Of a stretch of DNA of 64,000 bases, positions 1 through 8,652 are shown piece by piece. The DNA comes from Marinilabilia rubra (GTDB taxonomy: Bacteria; Bacteroidota; Bacteroidia; Bacteroidales; Marinilabiliaceae). The position numbers and the translations under genes were made by a program. The number at the start of each line of letters is the position of its first letter. Position 1 is the first letter of the stretch. The notes beneath the pieces were generated by a model, which saw only the letters and a program-made list of their open reading frames with translations, had not been told where the DNA came from and did not search any database. The stretch covers positions 186,001-250,000 of the forward strand of contig NZ_QEWP01000008.1 of assembly GCF_003121985.1 (NCBI RefSeq). The letters run 5' to 3'.

Positions 1-1061
1 CTGTTCATGATAACCAGGAGATTCTGCTTGGAAGTATTCTTACTGCCAGTAACTCTCACCGTCTGGGTGCTAACGAGGCTCCTCCGTCAATTATCTCTGC
101 TTTCCTTGGAACTCAGATTTCAGCTATGCTCGACGAGCTTGAAACCAGGGTATCTGATAAAAAGATGACTCCGGATGAGAAGACTGCTCTTAAACTGGAT
201 ATTGGTAAAATTCCTGAAATTCTTCTGGATAATACCGATCGTAACCGTACTTCTCCTTTCGCCTTTACCGGAAACCGTTTCGAGTTCCGTGCCGTTGGTT
301 CTTCTGCTAACTGTGCTTCTGCTTTGATCGTTCTGAATACAGCGGTTGCTAATCAGTTGAAGGAATTTAAGACCGAGGTAGATGCCTTGATTGAGAAAGG
401 TGTTAAGAAAGATGAAGCTATCTTCCAGGTAATTAAAGAATATATTACTGCTTCTAAAAATATTCGTTTTGATGGTGATGGTTACAGTCAGGAGTGGGTT
501 GATGAAGCTGCCCGTCGCGGTTTGGCTAACATCTCCAATGTTCCTGAGGCTATTCAGTCATTCCTGATGGATAAGTCTAAGAAGCTGTTTACGGAAAATA
601 ACGTATTCACAGAAGTTGAGCTGGAAGCCCGCTGCGAAGTTGAAATGGAGAAATTTGCTAAGAAAATCCAGATTGAAGCTCGTGTTTTGGGAGATCTTGC
701 TCTTAATCACATAGTGCCAACTGCCGTTCAGTACATGAATACATTGATTGAAAATGTACAGGGACTGAAAGATGTATTTGGCGATACCGAAGACTTCCAG
801 GATCTGGCTTCTGATCGTCTTGATTTGATCAAGAAGATTTCGAACCATATCAAGAGCATCAAGAATAAGACTCACGAAATGGTTGAAGCTCGTAAAGTTG
901 CCAACAAGGAGGACGATATGACCAAGCTGGCTGAGCAATACGATCAGAATGTTCGTCCTTACCTTGATGATATCAGATATCACATTGATAAGCTTGAATT
1001 GACTGTTGATAACGCAATGTGGCCATTGCCTAAATACAGAGAACTTTTGTTTGCCCGTTAA
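1..1061 (+). CDS. glnN: Glutamine synthetase type III, C-terminal part (5' end outside window)
   Basis: This is the C-terminal ~352 residues of a type III glutamine synthetase, which makes glutamine from glutamate, ammonia and ATP in the cytoplasm. The reading frame is open from the first complete codon at position 3. Near the edge it reads SNSHRLGANEAPP, and further on DNTDRNRTSPFAFTGNRFEF, both characteristic of the GSIII catalytic core. The long helical C-terminal extension (roughly the last 200 residues) is also typical of GSIII, which is ~700+ residues and common in Bacteroidota, unlike the ~470-residue type I enzyme. The gene is cut by the window edge, so its start, promoter and upstream neighbour are not visible. 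A hairpin terminator follows directly. Confidence 0.93.
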   Translation, partial: VHDNQEILLGSILTASNSHRLGANEAPPSIISAFLGTQISAMLDELETRVSDKKMTPDEKTALKLDIGKIPEILLDNTDRNRTSPFAFTGNRFEFRAVGSSANCASALIVLNTAVANQLKEFKTEVDALIEKGVKKDEAIFQVIKEYITASKNIRFDGDGYSQEWVDEAARRGLANISNVPEAIQSFLMDKSKKLFTENNVFTEVELEARCEVEMEKFAKKIQIEARVLGDLALNHIVPTAVQYMNTLIENVQGLKDVFGDTEDFQDLASDRLDLIKKISNHIKSIKNKTHEMVEARKVANKEDDMTKLAEQYDQNVRPYLDDIRYHIDKLELTVDNAMWPLPKYRELLFAR

Positions 1062-1086
1062 TATTGCGGGAGAGGTTTTGACTCCG

Positions 1087-1120
1087 GAATGCCTGTTGTT
1101 TTCAGCAGGCATTCTTTTTT
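1087..1120 (+). terminator. Rho-independent terminator after glnN
   Basis: A 12-bp stem (GAATGCCTGTTG with CAGCAGGCATTC, one G-T pair) is followed by a run of seven T. It begins 26 nt after the glnN stop codon. Confidence 0.85.
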
Positions 1121-1179
1121 TATAACTGATCAATAAAAAAATAATTTTCTCATTTTTTCGTTACTGTTGAGGTTAATAG

Positions 1180-1187
1180 TAACTTTG
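1180..1187 (+). promoter_or_regulatory. Predicted -7 box TAACTTTG before the PD40 lipoprotein gene
   Basis: TAACTTTG fits the Bacteroidota -7 consensus TAnnTTTG. The predicted transcript start is near 1192, which favours the ATG at 1223 over the GTG at 1211. The -33 region (around 1155-1160) is only T-rich. Confidence 0.5.
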
Positions 1188-1222
1188 AGAACTGTGTAAA
1201 CTGTAATAATGTGATCAGTCTA

Positions 1223-2770
1223 ATGCCCCTCATATTTTTTCGGATTTTTAAGAATATATTTTTTTCGGGCCTTTTGGTCGTTTTGTTTATAGGCTGTAGT
1301 GCTGAGACGAAACTGGCATCGGGTGTCAAGCTCTATGATATCGGCGAATACAATAGCGCGGTAGAAAAGTTTCGGAAAATGGACTTTGAAAACCGATATT
1401 ACCGGGGGCAAGCTGCTTTCTATCTGGCCATGTCTTACTATCAGATTGGTCAGGGACCCCGGGCCTCAGCTTATTTTGAACGGGCCATTCGTTATGGGTT
1501 TTCCGATCCTGTTGCGTATTTTTATTTAGGTCAGTCGCTACGGATGCGTGAGGAATATGAGGAGGCCGTAACAGCCTACGAAAAATTTCTTGAGCATGAT
1601 GTAGGGAATAGTGCTGCTCTTAATGGCATTCGGTCTTGTCGTATGGCTCTGAAAAATCCCAAAGAAACACGTTACGAATTGGAGGTGAACCGTGATTTAC
1701 GCTCCAGGGAGAGCGACTACTCTTCTGCTTTTGCCGGAGACGATTACTCTACGGTTTATTTTTCATCAATGCGTGGCGGAGATAAAAAGAAGATTACAAA
1801 TCCGATTACCGGACAGGGGAGTTCCCGCATATTTAGTGCCATTCAGGATGGAGAAGGAGGCTGGGAAGATCCTGTGCTTTTTGTGGGTGGGGAAGATCCT
1901 GTGTTTGATGACGGAACCCCTGCTTTTTCTTTTGACGGGAAAGAAATGTTTTTCACGCGGTGCACATTCTCTGAAGAAGGACCGCAGGGAGCATCGATTA
2001 TGGTGCGGAAGCGATCAGGTGGAAGGTGGGGGGAGCCTGAAAAATTGGTTCTTGGTTCTGATAGTCTTGTATTTGCTCATCCGGCCATATCACCCGATGG
2101 TAATACCCTTTATTTTGTTTCAGATATGCCAGGCGGATTTGGTGGTAAAGATCTTTGGAAAGTAACCCGTTCATCAGGCAGCGATTGGGGAATTCCTGAG
2201 AATCTTGGGATTGAAATAAATACGCCTGCCGATGAAATGTTTCCAACTGTGCGAAGTGACGGGCGGTTGTATTTCTCTTCTGATGGTCTTGTAGGGTATG
2301 GCGGGCTGGATATTTTTGAAGCTGTCTTTGTAAGCGATACAGTCGGGTGGGCGGTTGAAAACCTTGGGCTTCCTTTAAATTCGCCCGGACATGATTTTGG
2401 AATTGTTTTTAGGGGAGAACGTAATATGGGGTTCCTTTCATCTTCAAGAGGAAGTTACCGTGGTGTTGATCAGATGTTTGATTTCCATTTGCCACTTATC
2501 GAAGCCATGATTGAGGGGGAAGTGCTTGATGAAGAGGGTGATCCTGTTGAAGAGGCAATGGTGAGAGTGGTAGGGAATAACGGAACTAATTTTACCACAA
2601 AAACTTCATCAAGGGGAAGATTCAATTTTGTGCTTCAGCCTGAAGCCAATTATATTATTATGGTTTCTGCAGAAGGTTTCTATAACGGGAAAGCTGATCT
2701 GTCTACCCGGGGTATGGAGGAAAGCGATGATGTTGAAACCTCAATTGTTCTTCAATCTGTGGAGAATTAG
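1223..2770 (+). CDS. TPR/PD40-repeat outer-membrane lipoprotein with C-terminal carboxypeptidase-regulatory-like domain
   Basis: This is a predicted lipoprotein of 515 residues with a hydrophobic leader ending in a lipobox (LFIGC, Cys25). Residues ~30-140 look like TPR helices (an AAFYLAMSYYQIG-type pattern). Residues ~155-415 hold PD40/WD40-like beta-propeller repeats with phrases such as SPDGNTLYFVSD and RSDGRLYFSSDG. The last ~90 residues (EGEVLDEEGDPVEEAMVRV) form a carboxypeptidase-regulatory-like sandwich. This order matches PorE-type T9SS-associated envelope proteins, but the C-terminal OmpA peptidoglycan-binding domain of PorE is absent. ATG 1223 is preferred over GTG 1211 because of the promoter position. 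A role in envelope or secretion-system assembly is inference. Confidence 0.82.
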   Translation: MPLIFFRIFKNIFFSGLLVVLFIGCSAETKLASGVKLYDIGEYNSAVEKFRKMDFENRYYRGQAAFYLAMSYYQIGQGPRASAYFERAIRYGFSDPVAYFYLGQSLRMREEYEEAVTAYEKFLEHDVGNSAALNGIRSCRMALKNPKETRYELEVNRDLRSRESDYSSAFAGDDYSTVYFSSMRGGDKKKITNPITGQGSSRIFSAIQDGEGGWEDPVLFVGGEDPVFDDGTPAFSFDGKEMFFTRCTFSEEGPQGASIMVRKRSGGRWGEPEKLVLGSDSLVFAHPAISPDGNTLYFVSDMPGGFGGKDLWKVTRSSGSDWGIPENLGIEINTPADEMFPTVRSDGRLYFSSDGLVGYGGLDIFEAVFVSDTVGWAVENLGLPLNSPGHDFGIVFRGERNMGFLSSSRGSYRGVDQMFDFHLPLIEAMIEGEVLDEEGDPVEEAMVRVVGNNGTNFTTKTSSRGRFNFVLQPEANYIIMVSAEGFYNGKADLSTRGMEESDDVETSIVLQSVEN

Positions 2771-2801
2771 GATATTCAGATCTTCCATATGATCTTCCAG
2801 G

Positions 2802-2833
2802 TTTTTTAACCCCAAAAACTTTGTGTATTTTTG
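2802..2833 (+). promoter_or_regulatory. Predicted promoter of purM
   Basis: The -7 box TATTTTTG (2826-2833) follows a T-rich -33 region (TTTT at 2802-2805) with a 20-nt spacer. The transcript should start near 2838, so the purM start at 2880 is the usable one and the earlier in-frame ATG at 2823 is not. Confidence 0.55.
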
Positions 2834-2879
2834 CAGAAAATTTACAGTTATCCAAAAAACAGATTCCGTGCAAACAGAT

Positions 2880-4040
2880 ATGAGATATAATCAACGTGGT
2901 GTTTCTGCATCCAAAGAAGATGTTCATAAGGCCATAGAGAATGTGGACAAAGGAATTTTTCCGAAAGCATTTTGTAAGATTATTCCCGACTTCCTCAGTG
3001 GTGATGAAGAGTGGTGCAATATCATGCATGCTGATGGGGCCGGAACAAAATCTTCTCTTGCATATCTGTACTGGAAAGAAACCGGTGATCTGTCCGTTTG
3101 GAAGGGTATTGCACAGGATGCGTTGGTGATGAATCTGGATGACTTGTTGTGTGTGGGGGTAACAGACAATATCCTGTTGTCATCCACTATAGGAAGGAAT
3201 AAAAATCGTATTCCGGGTGAAGTTATTTCAGCCATTATCAATGGAACTGAGGAGTTACTTGCCGGCCTTCGGGAGCATGGAATTTCTGTTTACAGCACAG
3301 GTGGTGAAACCGCTGATGTTGGAGACCTGGTTCGTACCATTATTGTTGATTCTACCGTTACTGCCCGGATGAAGAGAAGCGATGTGATCTCCAATCATCT
3401 TATCCAGCCTGGTGATGTAATTGTGGGGCTTTCCTCTACCGGACAGGCCAATTACGAAGATTTTTTCAATGCCGGGATGGGGAGTAATGGCCTTACTTCT
3501 GCACGTCACGATGTTTTTGCACATTATCTGGCAGAAAAATATCCGGAAAGTTTTGATCCTGAAGTGGCCGATGAATTGGTTTATCAGGGGAAATATAAGC
3601 TGACCGATGCCATCGAGGCGCTGGGCATTGATGCAGGAAAGATGGTTTTATCTCCTACCCGCTCGTATGCCCCTGTGGTCAAGAGAGTTCTTGAGTCTTT
3701 GCGTCCTCATATTCATGGTATGGTTCATTGTTCCGGTGGAGCTCAAACCAAAGTGATGAACTTTGTGGAAAATATGCATGTATTTAAAGACAACTTGTTT
3801 GAGGTGCCAGAATTGTTCCGCATTATACAGGAAACTTCTGAAACGCCATGGCAGGAGATGTACAAAGTTTTTAACATGGGACATAGGTTTGAGTTTTATG
3901 TGAGACCTGACTCAGCTCAGGAGATAATAGATATTTCACAATCATTTGGTATCGATGCAAAAGTCGTAGGATACTGTGAGGCATCCCCCAATGGGAACAA
4001 GTTGACAATTAAAAGCGAAAAGGGAACTTTTCACTATTAA
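2880..4040 (+). CDS. purM: Phosphoribosylformylglycinamidine cyclo-ligase (AIR synthase)
   Basis: PurM closes the imidazole ring in de novo purine synthesis (FGAM + ATP to AIR) in the cytoplasm. The protein is 386 residues, the longer Bacteroidota form compared with ~345 in E. coli. Family signatures are visible: HADGAGTKSSLAYLYW near the N-terminus (ATP/phosphate loop), ALVMNLDDLLCVGV, STGGETADVGDLVRT and GDVIVGLSSTGQANYE. The longer reading from 2823 would begin inside the predicted promoter, so ATG 2880 was chosen. The gene looks monocistronic. It is followed by a 213-nt spacer containing a short AT-rich palindrome around AGAATTCT. Confidence 0.92.
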   Translation: MRYNQRGVSASKEDVHKAIENVDKGIFPKAFCKIIPDFLSGDEEWCNIMHADGAGTKSSLAYLYWKETGDLSVWKGIAQDALVMNLDDLLCVGVTDNILLSSTIGRNKNRIPGEVISAIINGTEELLAGLREHGISVYSTGGETADVGDLVRTIIVDSTVTARMKRSDVISNHLIQPGDVIVGLSSTGQANYEDFFNAGMGSNGLTSARHDVFAHYLAEKYPESFDPEVADELVYQGKYKLTDAIEALGIDAGKMVLSPTRSYAPVVKRVLESLRPHIHGMVHCSGGAQTKVMNFVENMHVFKDNLFEVPELFRIIQETSETPWQEMYKVFNMGHRFEFYVRPDSAQEIIDISQSFGIDAKVVGYCEASPNGNKLTIKSEKGTFHY

Positions 4041-4253
4041 GTGTATTCAATTTTCAACCTGTTGCAGAGGCATCGGAACGCGTTTGCGGGCCGCTATCTG
4101 TAGTCAGGTTTTTTTGTGTTTGGAGGGGACGGTTGTGAGTTCAGAATTCTGAGTTCAGGTTGGATTATATAGGAGATTAATAGCCGAATTCAAAAAGAGT
4201 AGACTGGTGCACAGTTTAGTCTTTAAAAGGAGTTGTAAAAAAATAAAAATCAT

Positions 4254-5342
4254 ATGGCACAAGATAATTCATTGCTTGAGAAGATGGAGGCTCTGCGTTT
4301 GAGATTCGAAGAAGTGGGGCAGATGATTACCGATCCGGAAGTTATTGCAGACCAGAAAAGGTATGTTAAACTGAATAAAGAATACCGGGAGCTTGAGGAT
4401 ATTGTTGAGGTTGGTAAAAAGTATAAAAACCTTCTGGATAATATTGAATCGTCACGCGCAATGTTGAAGGAAGAGGATGACGAAGAGATGCGTGCAATGG
4501 CCCGGGATGAGCTGGATTCATTGGAAGCTGAGCGTCCGGGAATGGAAGAGGAAATTAAAATGCTACTGTTACCCGGTGATCCGGAGGATTCCAAAAACGC
4601 TGTAATGGAAATCAGAGCAGGAACCGGTGGTGATGAAGCCAGTATTTTTGCAGGTGATCTGTTTCGTATGTATACCAAGTATTGCGAAGGGAAGGGCTGG
4701 AAAACGGAAGTTACTCACGTCTCTGAAGGCACCTCTGGAGGCTATAAAGAGGTGGTGATGAAAGTTTCCGGAAACGGAGTTTATGGTATTTTGAAATACG
4801 AATCAGGTGTTCACCGTGTGCAGCGGGTTCCTCAGACTGAAACTCAGGGAAGGGTACATACATCTGCAGCCTCCGTGGCTGTTTTGCCTGAAGCTGAAGA
4901 GTTTGATATTGAACTGAAGCAGGAAGATATTCGTAAAGATACTTATTGTTCTTCCGGACCTGGGGGGCAGTCCGTGAATACCACCTATTCTGCCATCCGT
5001 CTTACGCACATTCCAACCGGAATTGTAGTTACCTGTCAGGATCAGAAGTCGCAGCTGAAGAATCTGGATAAAGCGATGACCGAGTTGAGAACAAGGATCT
5101 ATAATCTTGAATATCAAAAGTACCTCGATGAAATTTCATCTAAAAGAAAAACGATGGTTTCAACAGGCGACCGTTCAGCAAAAATCCGAACGTACAACTA
5201 TCCTCAGGGCAGGGTTACCGATCACCGAATCAACTATACTATGTACAACCTTCCGGCTGTAATGGATGGTGATATCGGAGGCATTATTGATAAACTCCAG
5301 ATTGAGGAAAATGCCGAGCGCCTTAAAGCCAGTGAGATGTAA
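4254..5342 (+). CDS. prfA: Peptide chain release factor 1
   Basis: RF1 recognises UAA and UAG stop codons and triggers peptidyl-tRNA hydrolysis on the ribosome. The product is 362 residues, the normal length. The catalytic GGQ tripeptide is at ~237-239 in SSGPGGQSVNT, the codon-recognition neighbourhood RVPQTETQGRVHTSA is at ~191-205, and a helical coiled N-terminal domain occupies the first ~100 residues. The GGQ glutamine is the residue normally methylated by PrmC, which is not encoded in this window. pyrF follows after 62 nt but has its own promoter-like box. Confidence 0.96.
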   Translation: MAQDNSLLEKMEALRLRFEEVGQMITDPEVIADQKRYVKLNKEYRELEDIVEVGKKYKNLLDNIESSRAMLKEEDDEEMRAMARDELDSLEAERPGMEEEIKMLLLPGDPEDSKNAVMEIRAGTGGDEASIFAGDLFRMYTKYCEGKGWKTEVTHVSEGTSGGYKEVVMKVSGNGVYGILKYESGVHRVQRVPQTETQGRVHTSAASVAVLPEAEEFDIELKQEDIRKDTYCSSGPGGQSVNTTYSAIRLTHIPTGIVVTCQDQKSQLKNLDKAMTELRTRIYNLEYQKYLDEISSKRKTMVSTGDRSAKIRTYNYPQGRVTDHRINYTMYNLPAVMDGDIGGIIDKLQIEENAERLKASEM

Positions 5343-5394
5343 AACTGGTAAATAGAAAATACATCAATTAAAATTAAAACAAGAACTCCCAAAA

Positions 5395-5402
5395 TATCTT
5401 TG
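5395..5402 (+). promoter_or_regulatory. -7 box TATCTTTG immediately before the pyrF start codon
   Basis: TATCTTTG ends only 2 nt before the pyrF ATG (5405). With Bacteroidota spacing, transcription would start at about 5405-5408, giving a leaderless mRNA. No clear -33 TTTG is visible (the region is A/T rich). Confidence 0.6.
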
Positions 5403-5404
5403 CC

Positions 5405-6232
5405 ATGACAAGTCAGGAAATTTTTGAACAAGTAAAAAAGAAGAAAAGTTTTTTGTGTGTTGGATTAGATAGTGATGTCAATAAAATTCCTCATTTCCTT
5501 TATGATACAAGCGATCCCGTGTTTGCTTTTAACAAAGAAATAATTGATGCAACACACGACCTTGCTGTGGCCTATAAGCCCAATCTGGCATTTTATGAAA
5601 GCATGGGGGTAAGCGGTTGGAATACCTTGGAGAAAACTGTGAATTATATACGTTACAATTATCCTGATATTTTCATCATTGCGGATGCCAAAAGAGGGGA
5701 CATAGGAAATACTTCAAATCTTTATGCCAGGGCATTTTTCGATGCAATGGACTTTGATGCCGTTACCGTGGCTCCTTATATGGGAGAGGATTCTGTAAAA
5801 CCATTTCTTACCTATGTAGGAAAATATGTTATTTTACTTGCATTAACCTCCAATAAGGGGGCTTCCGATTTTCAATATATGGCAGAAGACGGAGAACGGT
5901 TATTTGAAAAGGTGATAAAAAACTCTCAAGAGTGGGGGGATTCAGAAAACATGATGTATGTTGTTGGTGCAACAAAAGCTGAAATGCTTAAAGATATTCG
6001 AAAAATTGCACCTAAACATTTTCTATTGGTGCCAGGAGTGGGAGCCCAGGGAGGAAGTTTGGCTGAAGTTGCCCGCAATGGTCTTAACAGTAAGTGTGGG
6101 TTGCTGGTGAACTCATCAAGAGGAATTATTTTTGCCGGAAATGGAGAAGATTTTGCTGCAAAAGCAAGGGAAGCAGCTCAGGAAGTTCAGTCCGAAATGG
6201 CTGGTCTGCTTTCAGAAGCCAATCTGCTTTAA
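5405..6232 (+). CDS. pyrF: Orotidine 5'-phosphate decarboxylase (subfamily 2)
   Basis: PyrF decarboxylates OMP to UMP, the last step of de novo pyrimidine synthesis. The product has 275 residues, as expected for subfamily 2 (longer than the ~245-residue E. coli enzyme). It opens with [19 protein letters not shown], typical of Bacteroidota PyrF, and carries the active-site [11 protein letters not shown] segment (Asp/Lys/Asp) near residues 97-107 and the phosphate-binding VPGVGAQGG around 208-216. The start is fixed by the family N-terminus and lies right behind the -7 promoter box, so the message is probably leaderless. A terminator follows at 6391. Confidence 0.95.
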   Translation: MTSQEIFEQVKKKKSFLCVGLDSDVNKIPHFLYDTSDPVFAFNKEIIDATHDLAVAYKPNLAFYESMGVSGWNTLEKTVNYIRYNYPDIFIIADAKRGDIGNTSNLYARAFFDAMDFDAVTVAPYMGEDSVKPFLTYVGKYVILLALTSNKGASDFQYMAEDGERLFEKVIKNSQEWGDSENMMYVVGATKAEMLKDIRKIAPKHFLLVPGVGAQGGSLAEVARNGLNSKCGLLVNSSRGIIFAGNGEDFAAKAREAAQEVQSEMAGLLSEANLL

Positions 6233-6390
6233 ATGTGAGTACTAAGAGATTCTTAGATGTAGGATGATTCGCATGATACTGAAAATCTGCACGTCATGTG
6301 TGCCGGGAATGTGCTTGTAATCAAAGAAATGTAGATTTGTTGTGTGCGTTTAACGAAGTATTGAAGTGAAGATTTTAAAATAATAAGAAA

Positions 6391-6422
6391 AGGTCTGCTC
6401 AGATGGAGAACAGGCCTTTTTT
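6391..6422 (+). terminator. Terminator of pyrF
   Basis: AGGTCTGCTC pairs with GAACAGGCCT (one mismatch, one G-T pair) around an AGATGGA loop, followed by six T. It lies 158 nt after the pyrF stop. Confidence 0.7.
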
Positions 6423-6550
6423 GCTATATGATGATTCCGGGGGGAGGGCTGGCATGTTTTGACAACTCTTAGGTTCTGAATCTCCGTCTTCTCAATAGCA
6501 GATCATAATTTTTTTGTAAAACGATACAGGAGTCAATGCTTCTCTAAGTA

Positions 6551-6715
6551 GTGTTTGTCTATAAATTACCATTTGCTTCGTTACGCTTACCTGAAAATTA
6601 CTCATCCCGAAGGATCGGGACTCCGTATTTTCTTGCCTCGCAAGCCTCGCAACTGGAATTTTTTAAACAAACACTTGTTCAAACTTAATATCTTTGCCGA
6701 CTTTATGGACAGGGC
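6551..6715. mobile_element. MITE-like element, family A copy 1, flanked by TAAGTA direct repeats
   Basis: This 165-bp element has imperfect terminal inverted repeats: the left end reads GTGTTTGTCTATAAA, and the right end reads GCCCTGTCCATAAA on the complementary strand. Identical 6-bp direct repeats TAAGTA flank it (6545-6550 and 6716-6721). It carries an internal 16-nt palindrome TCCCGAAGGATCGGGA (6605-6620). No protein is encoded, so any mobility would depend on a transposase elsewhere. Confidence 0.65.
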
Positions 6716-6842
6716 TAAGTAGTGCCCGCTGAAAAACGCATATTTTATTAGCCATTAAAATTTTAAATCATCTTAACTAACACTTAAGTGCAAGGTCATT
6801 TCACAATAGACTCGAATTTTTTTGCACTTGTGATTATATGGA

Positions 6843-6940
6843 AATGGCTAATCAAAAGAACAAAATCTACTTCTCCGCCACAATCTTGAAGTATTTCAAT
6901 ACTACTTCGGTTGGGGGGGATTCTGCTCTTTTGACTTTTT
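6843..6940 (+). repeat. Repeat family B, copy 1
   Basis: This ~98-bp segment is homologous in inverted orientation to 61761-61866. Shared blocks include GCTAATCAAAAGA, CCGCC, GAAGTATTTCAATACT, TTCGGTTGG and CTTTTGACTTTTT. The ends are imperfect inverted repeats. Between them sits a small hairpin around GAAGTATTTCAATACT. Confidence 0.65.
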
Positions 6941-7155
6941 AAGCAGCTCCTGAATAATAATTATGCCCGATAACCAATTTGAGATTAGGGGATTTGAAAA
7001 TAACTTAGTATTTTGCATTGAATAAAGGGCTGGGATGCATCATTTTTGATGGCAATGGTGTTGTTGTTTCTTATTGTTTAAGAGCAATGATTACCATCTA
7101 GAATTTTTTATCAGACTAATGTCAAGTGTAGAATGTCGGGTAAGCCGCCACTATT

Positions 7156-7235
7156 CTTTACCTTGTGCAAAACAACAAAAAAGTAAGCATAGCCGTAGTT
7201 ACGTGAGTCTTTATTGAGAAGCACAAGGTAGAAAG
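7156..7235. repeat. Inverted repeat with 13-15 nt arms
   Basis: CTTTACCTTGTGC (7156-7168) faces GCACAAGGTAGAAAG (7221-7235), its complement apart from two extra bases, across a 52-nt spacer. It lies just upstream of the DUF2851 gene. It could be a short element or a leader structure; no second copy was seen. Confidence 0.5.
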
Positions 7236-7288
7236 AGCAAGGCCTGGACCGTCAGAGTATGCTTGACTTTACACTAAACCCCTTTATT

Positions 7289-8578
7289 ATGAACGAAGAA
7301 TTCCTTCACTTTCTGTGGCAACATAAGTTTTACAAGCAGGGCTTGTTTTATACATCTTGCGGACAAAAAATGGAAGTTATTCATCCCGGATTGATTAACA
7401 CCAATTCCGGTCCTGATTTTTTCAATGCAAAAATAAAACTCGATGGCGTTCTGTGGGCCGGCAATGTTGAAATCCATTACAAGGCATCGGATTGGTACAG
7501 GCACAATCATTATAAAGATTCTCTTTATGATAATGTGATTTTGCATGTGGTGGTTTCTGATGATGAGGATGTTTTTACAGGCAAGGGGCGCAGGATACCG
7601 GCCTGGGAAATGGAAGTGCCGGAACGCACTTACCAGGATTATGATAATCTGCTTAGAAATCGTGGATGGATCCCTTGTCAGGGAATGATAGATGGAGTTT
7701 CGGGGTTTGAATTGGCAGGGTGGGTAGAGCGTATGCTTATCGAAAAGCTTGAAAAAAAAGTGGAAGGCATTGAAACCATTCTGCATGCTTCAAAAAATGA
7801 CTGGCAGGAAGTCCTGTTTATTGTGTTATCCCGAAATTTTGGATTTGGTTTAAATGGAGACCCTTTTGAAAGATTGGCCCGTCAAACTCCATGGAAAATA
7901 GTGGCAAGGAATTCTGATGCACCTGAAAAACTTGAGGCTCTTTTTCTTGGACAAGCTGGTTTCCTGAATCAGGGGCGGACTGACGATCGCTATATGTCAC
8001 TGCTTCAGCGGGAGTACAATCTGATAAAACACAAATATGGACTTGAGCCCATTCCTGCCCATAACTGGAAGTTTTTGCGTTTAAGGCCCGGAAATTTTCC
8101 AACAATTCGTTTGGTTCAGTTGGCCGCACTCATAGCCCGGAGCCCTTTTCTTTTTGACCATTTACTGCGGTGCAATAATTTGTCTGATGTTCGTTCACTT
8201 TTTTACTCAGAGCCACAACCATACTGGATCAACCACTATCGACCCTTCGCTTCTGCCCCTGAAAAATCTAAGAAGCTTGGGAAACAGGCTGTTGATTTGA
8301 TAATCATAAACACTGTGGTTCCTCTGTTTTTTTCGTATGGGAGATTACGCGGACAGGAATATTTTAAAAACAAAGCCATTGACTGGTTGAATCAATTACC
8401 TGCGGAAAAAAATCAAATTGTAAATGGATGGAAAAAACCGGGAATAGAGCTTGACATATCTTCGGCAGCCGAAAGTCAGGGGTTGGTTTATTTGAAAAAG
8501 ATGTATTGCGATCAAAGAAAATGTTTATCTTGCCGCGTCGGACATAGGGTTGTTTCACAAAATACTACGCGGATTTAA
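7289..8578 (+). CDS. DUF2851 family protein, function unknown
   Basis: This is a 429-residue protein of the DUF2851 family, widespread in Bacteroidota and uncharacterised. The N-terminus MNEEFLHFLWQHKFY, the segment HPGLINTNSGPDFFNAKIKL and the segment WAGNVEIHYKASDWYRH (residues ~75-95) are typical of the family; the conserved Asp/Glu/Lys pattern recalls nuclease folds, but that is inference. The C-terminus has a C-x6-C-x2-C arrangement (CDQRKCLSC), a possible metal site. The in-frame ATG at 7259 would add ten residues, but the family usually begins at MNEEF, so 7289 was chosen. No signal peptide is seen, so it is probably cytoplasmic. Confidence 0.85.
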   Translation: MNEEFLHFLWQHKFYKQGLFYTSCGQKMEVIHPGLINTNSGPDFFNAKIKLDGVLWAGNVEIHYKASDWYRHNHYKDSLYDNVILHVVVSDDEDVFTGKGRRIPAWEMEVPERTYQDYDNLLRNRGWIPCQGMIDGVSGFELAGWVERMLIEKLEKKVEGIETILHASKNDWQEVLFIVLSRNFGFGLNGDPFERLARQTPWKIVARNSDAPEKLEALFLGQAGFLNQGRTDDRYMSLLQREYNLIKHKYGLEPIPAHNWKFLRLRPGNFPTIRLVQLAALIARSPFLFDHLLRCNNLSDVRSLFYSEPQPYWINHYRPFASAPEKSKKLGKQAVDLIIINTVVPLFFSYGRLRGQEYFKNKAIDWLNQLPAEKNQIVNGWKKPGIELDISSAAESQGLVYLKKMYCDQRKCLSCRVGHRVVSQNTTRI

Positions 8579-8652
8579 ATTCTGGTTCGTTTTTTGATAT
8601 GACTATTGTTGTTAAAAAATATTAATTTCTGGTACACAAAAATTTGAACGTT

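Larger units (their letters stand above)
6233..7288. other. Long intergenic region with three repeat structures, no gene seen
   Basis: This 1.06-kb AT-rich stretch between pyrF and the DUF2851 gene holds no credible coding frame. It contains the pyrF terminator, an inverted-repeat element of family A (6551-6715), the left end of another family-A-like element just after it (GTGCCCGCTGAAAAACGC at 6722), a family B repeat (about 6843-6940) and a 13-bp-armed inverted repeat (7156-7235). It looks like a landing zone for small non-autonomous elements. Confidence 0.75.

Noticed and set aside
1692-2165. Plus-strand frame of 157 codons inside the PD40 lipoprotein gene
   Set aside because: It lies wholly within a clear gene in another frame and matches no family; it is a shadow of the PD40 repeats.
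4130-4170. Palindrome around AGAATTCT before prfA, with a similar GTTC/GAAC-rich string near 53040
   Set aside because: Short and AT-rich, and the two strings do not align well enough to call a repeat.
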